Shown piece by piece: positions 6,392-6,900 of a stretch of DNA of 6,900 nt; position 1 is the stretch's first letter; every line of letters starts with the position of its first letter. The notes below the pieces were generated by a model. The model searched no databases. It saw only the letters and a program-made list of their open reading frames with translations, and had not been told where the DNA came from. Source of the stretch: Gammaproteobacteria bacterium (GTDB taxonomy: Bacteria; Pseudomonadota; Gammaproteobacteria; Steroidobacterales; MnTg04); the NCBI GenBank assembly GCA_027297845.1, contig JAPUHG010000285.1:1-6900 (forward strand). Direction: 5' to 3'. A program made the position numbers and the translations under genes.

Positions 6392-6900
6392 TTATTGCAG
6401 TGAGTAACGCAGGCGCGCATACCAGAAACCACCGTTAAATCCAAACGGTGTGAACTGGCTGTAGCGGTTACCCACACCACTGCGAGCACCGGAGTTCTCG
6501 CCGGGGAAGGTGTCAAAGACATTCTGCGCACCAATGGTGCCTGTCAGAGCATCGGTGATGTCATATGCCGCTTCGACATCGACCAGCCACTTGCCGCTAT
6601 AAACCGCGCCATCTTCCGAGTCATACCACTCGTCGTAGTAACTTGTCCGATGTAGAAAACGGAATCTGTCGGTAACGTGGTGGTTGACCGTCAGGTTGAC
6701 ACGGAGTCCCGGGAGACCTTCCTGCAACTCGCGAATGCGAGTAGCGTCCAGCGTAGCCGGATTGAATTTTGTCACCTTGTTTTCAGTCCAGTTGAACGCC
6801 AGCGTAAAGTCGGTTTCTCCCAGAAGACTAGCGCTGTAATTGGCAATGAGATCGATACCCTGGGTTCTGGTCTCGAAGTCATTGACGAAGAAGCGGAAGT
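6392..6900 (-). CDS. TonB-dependent outer-membrane receptor, C-terminal part of the beta-barrel (cut by right window edge)
   Basis: The minus-strand frame is open from the window edge to a TAA at 6394-6392, giving the last 168 residues. The sequence shows the alternating aromatic/polar strands of a TonB-dependent receptor barrel. FFVNDFETRTQGIDLIANYS, near the start of the fragment, is a very typical receptor segment, as are GLRVNLTVNHHVTDRFRF and the late plug-facing phrase GAQNVFDTFP. The final strand, GGFWYARLRYSLQ, is aromatic-rich but ends two residues past the Tyr rather than on Phe. The GTG at 6775 is internal, not a start. Such receptors import iron chelates, cobalamin, glycans or other large ligands across the outer membrane with TonB energy; the ligand-determining plug domain is outside the window, so no substrate can be named. 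The gene converges on the exported-protein gene and shares its terminator. Confidence 0.9.
   Translation of the reverse strand, partial: FRFFVNDFETRTQGIDLIANYSASLLGETDFTLAFNWTENKVTKFNPATLDATRIRELQEGLPGLRVNLTVNHHVTDRFRFLHRTSYYDEWYDSEDGAVYSGKWLVDVEAAYDITDALTGTIGAQNVFDTFPGENSGARSGVGNRYSQFTPFGFNGGFWYARLRYSLQ

Noticed and set aside
6392..6775. A separate 127-residue protein starting at GTG 6775
   Set aside because: The same frame stays open to the window edge and encodes continuous receptor barrel sequence upstream, so the GTG is an internal Val codon.

Overview
This looks like a stretch of chromosome from a heterotrophic, probably marine or oil-associated gammaproteobacterium with mid-range GC (about 50-55% by eye). 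The assignment rests on gene content: an AlkB-type alkane hydroxylase, a TonB-dependent receptor of the kind ending in an aromatic-rich last strand, a CtlX-type guanidino hydrolase, a TPR-sulfotransferase and a large exported protein with DUF11-like domains. The genus cannot be fixed from the sequence alone. There is no rRNA, tRNA, CRISPR array, insertion sequence or recognisable defence system.

Layout, left to right. Positions 1-253 (minus) hold the N-terminal part of a PaaI/THEM-like hotdog thioesterase that runs off the left edge. It lies 40 bp downstream of ctlX (294-1238, minus), so the two are probably cotranscribed. A 123-bp divergent spacer (1239-1361) with a candidate extended -10 box separates ctlX from a 606-residue TPR-sulfotransferase (1362-3182, plus). 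That gene converges, with a 29-bp gap, on alkB (3212-4477, minus). A 173-bp AT-rich spacer holding an inverted repeat separates alkB from a divergent gene for an exported 549-residue protein (4652-6301, plus). A strong intrinsic terminator follows at 6302-6331 and can serve both strands. The right end (6392-6900, minus) is the C-terminal 168 residues of a TonB-dependent outer-membrane receptor.

How the genes relate. The only likely operon is ctlX plus thioesterase. AlkB would perform the first, membrane-bound step of n-alkane oxidation, but its electron carriers (rubredoxin, rubredoxin reductase) are not in the window. The exported protein shares a divergent control region with alkB and the TonB receptor faces it, so this half of the window has an envelope and hydrophobic-substrate flavour. 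A functional link is inference only. I see no clear evidence for a new system. The points most worth checking are the alkB/exported-protein pair with its dyad, the residue at the chain-length position of AlkB, and the Ca-loop-rich exported protein.
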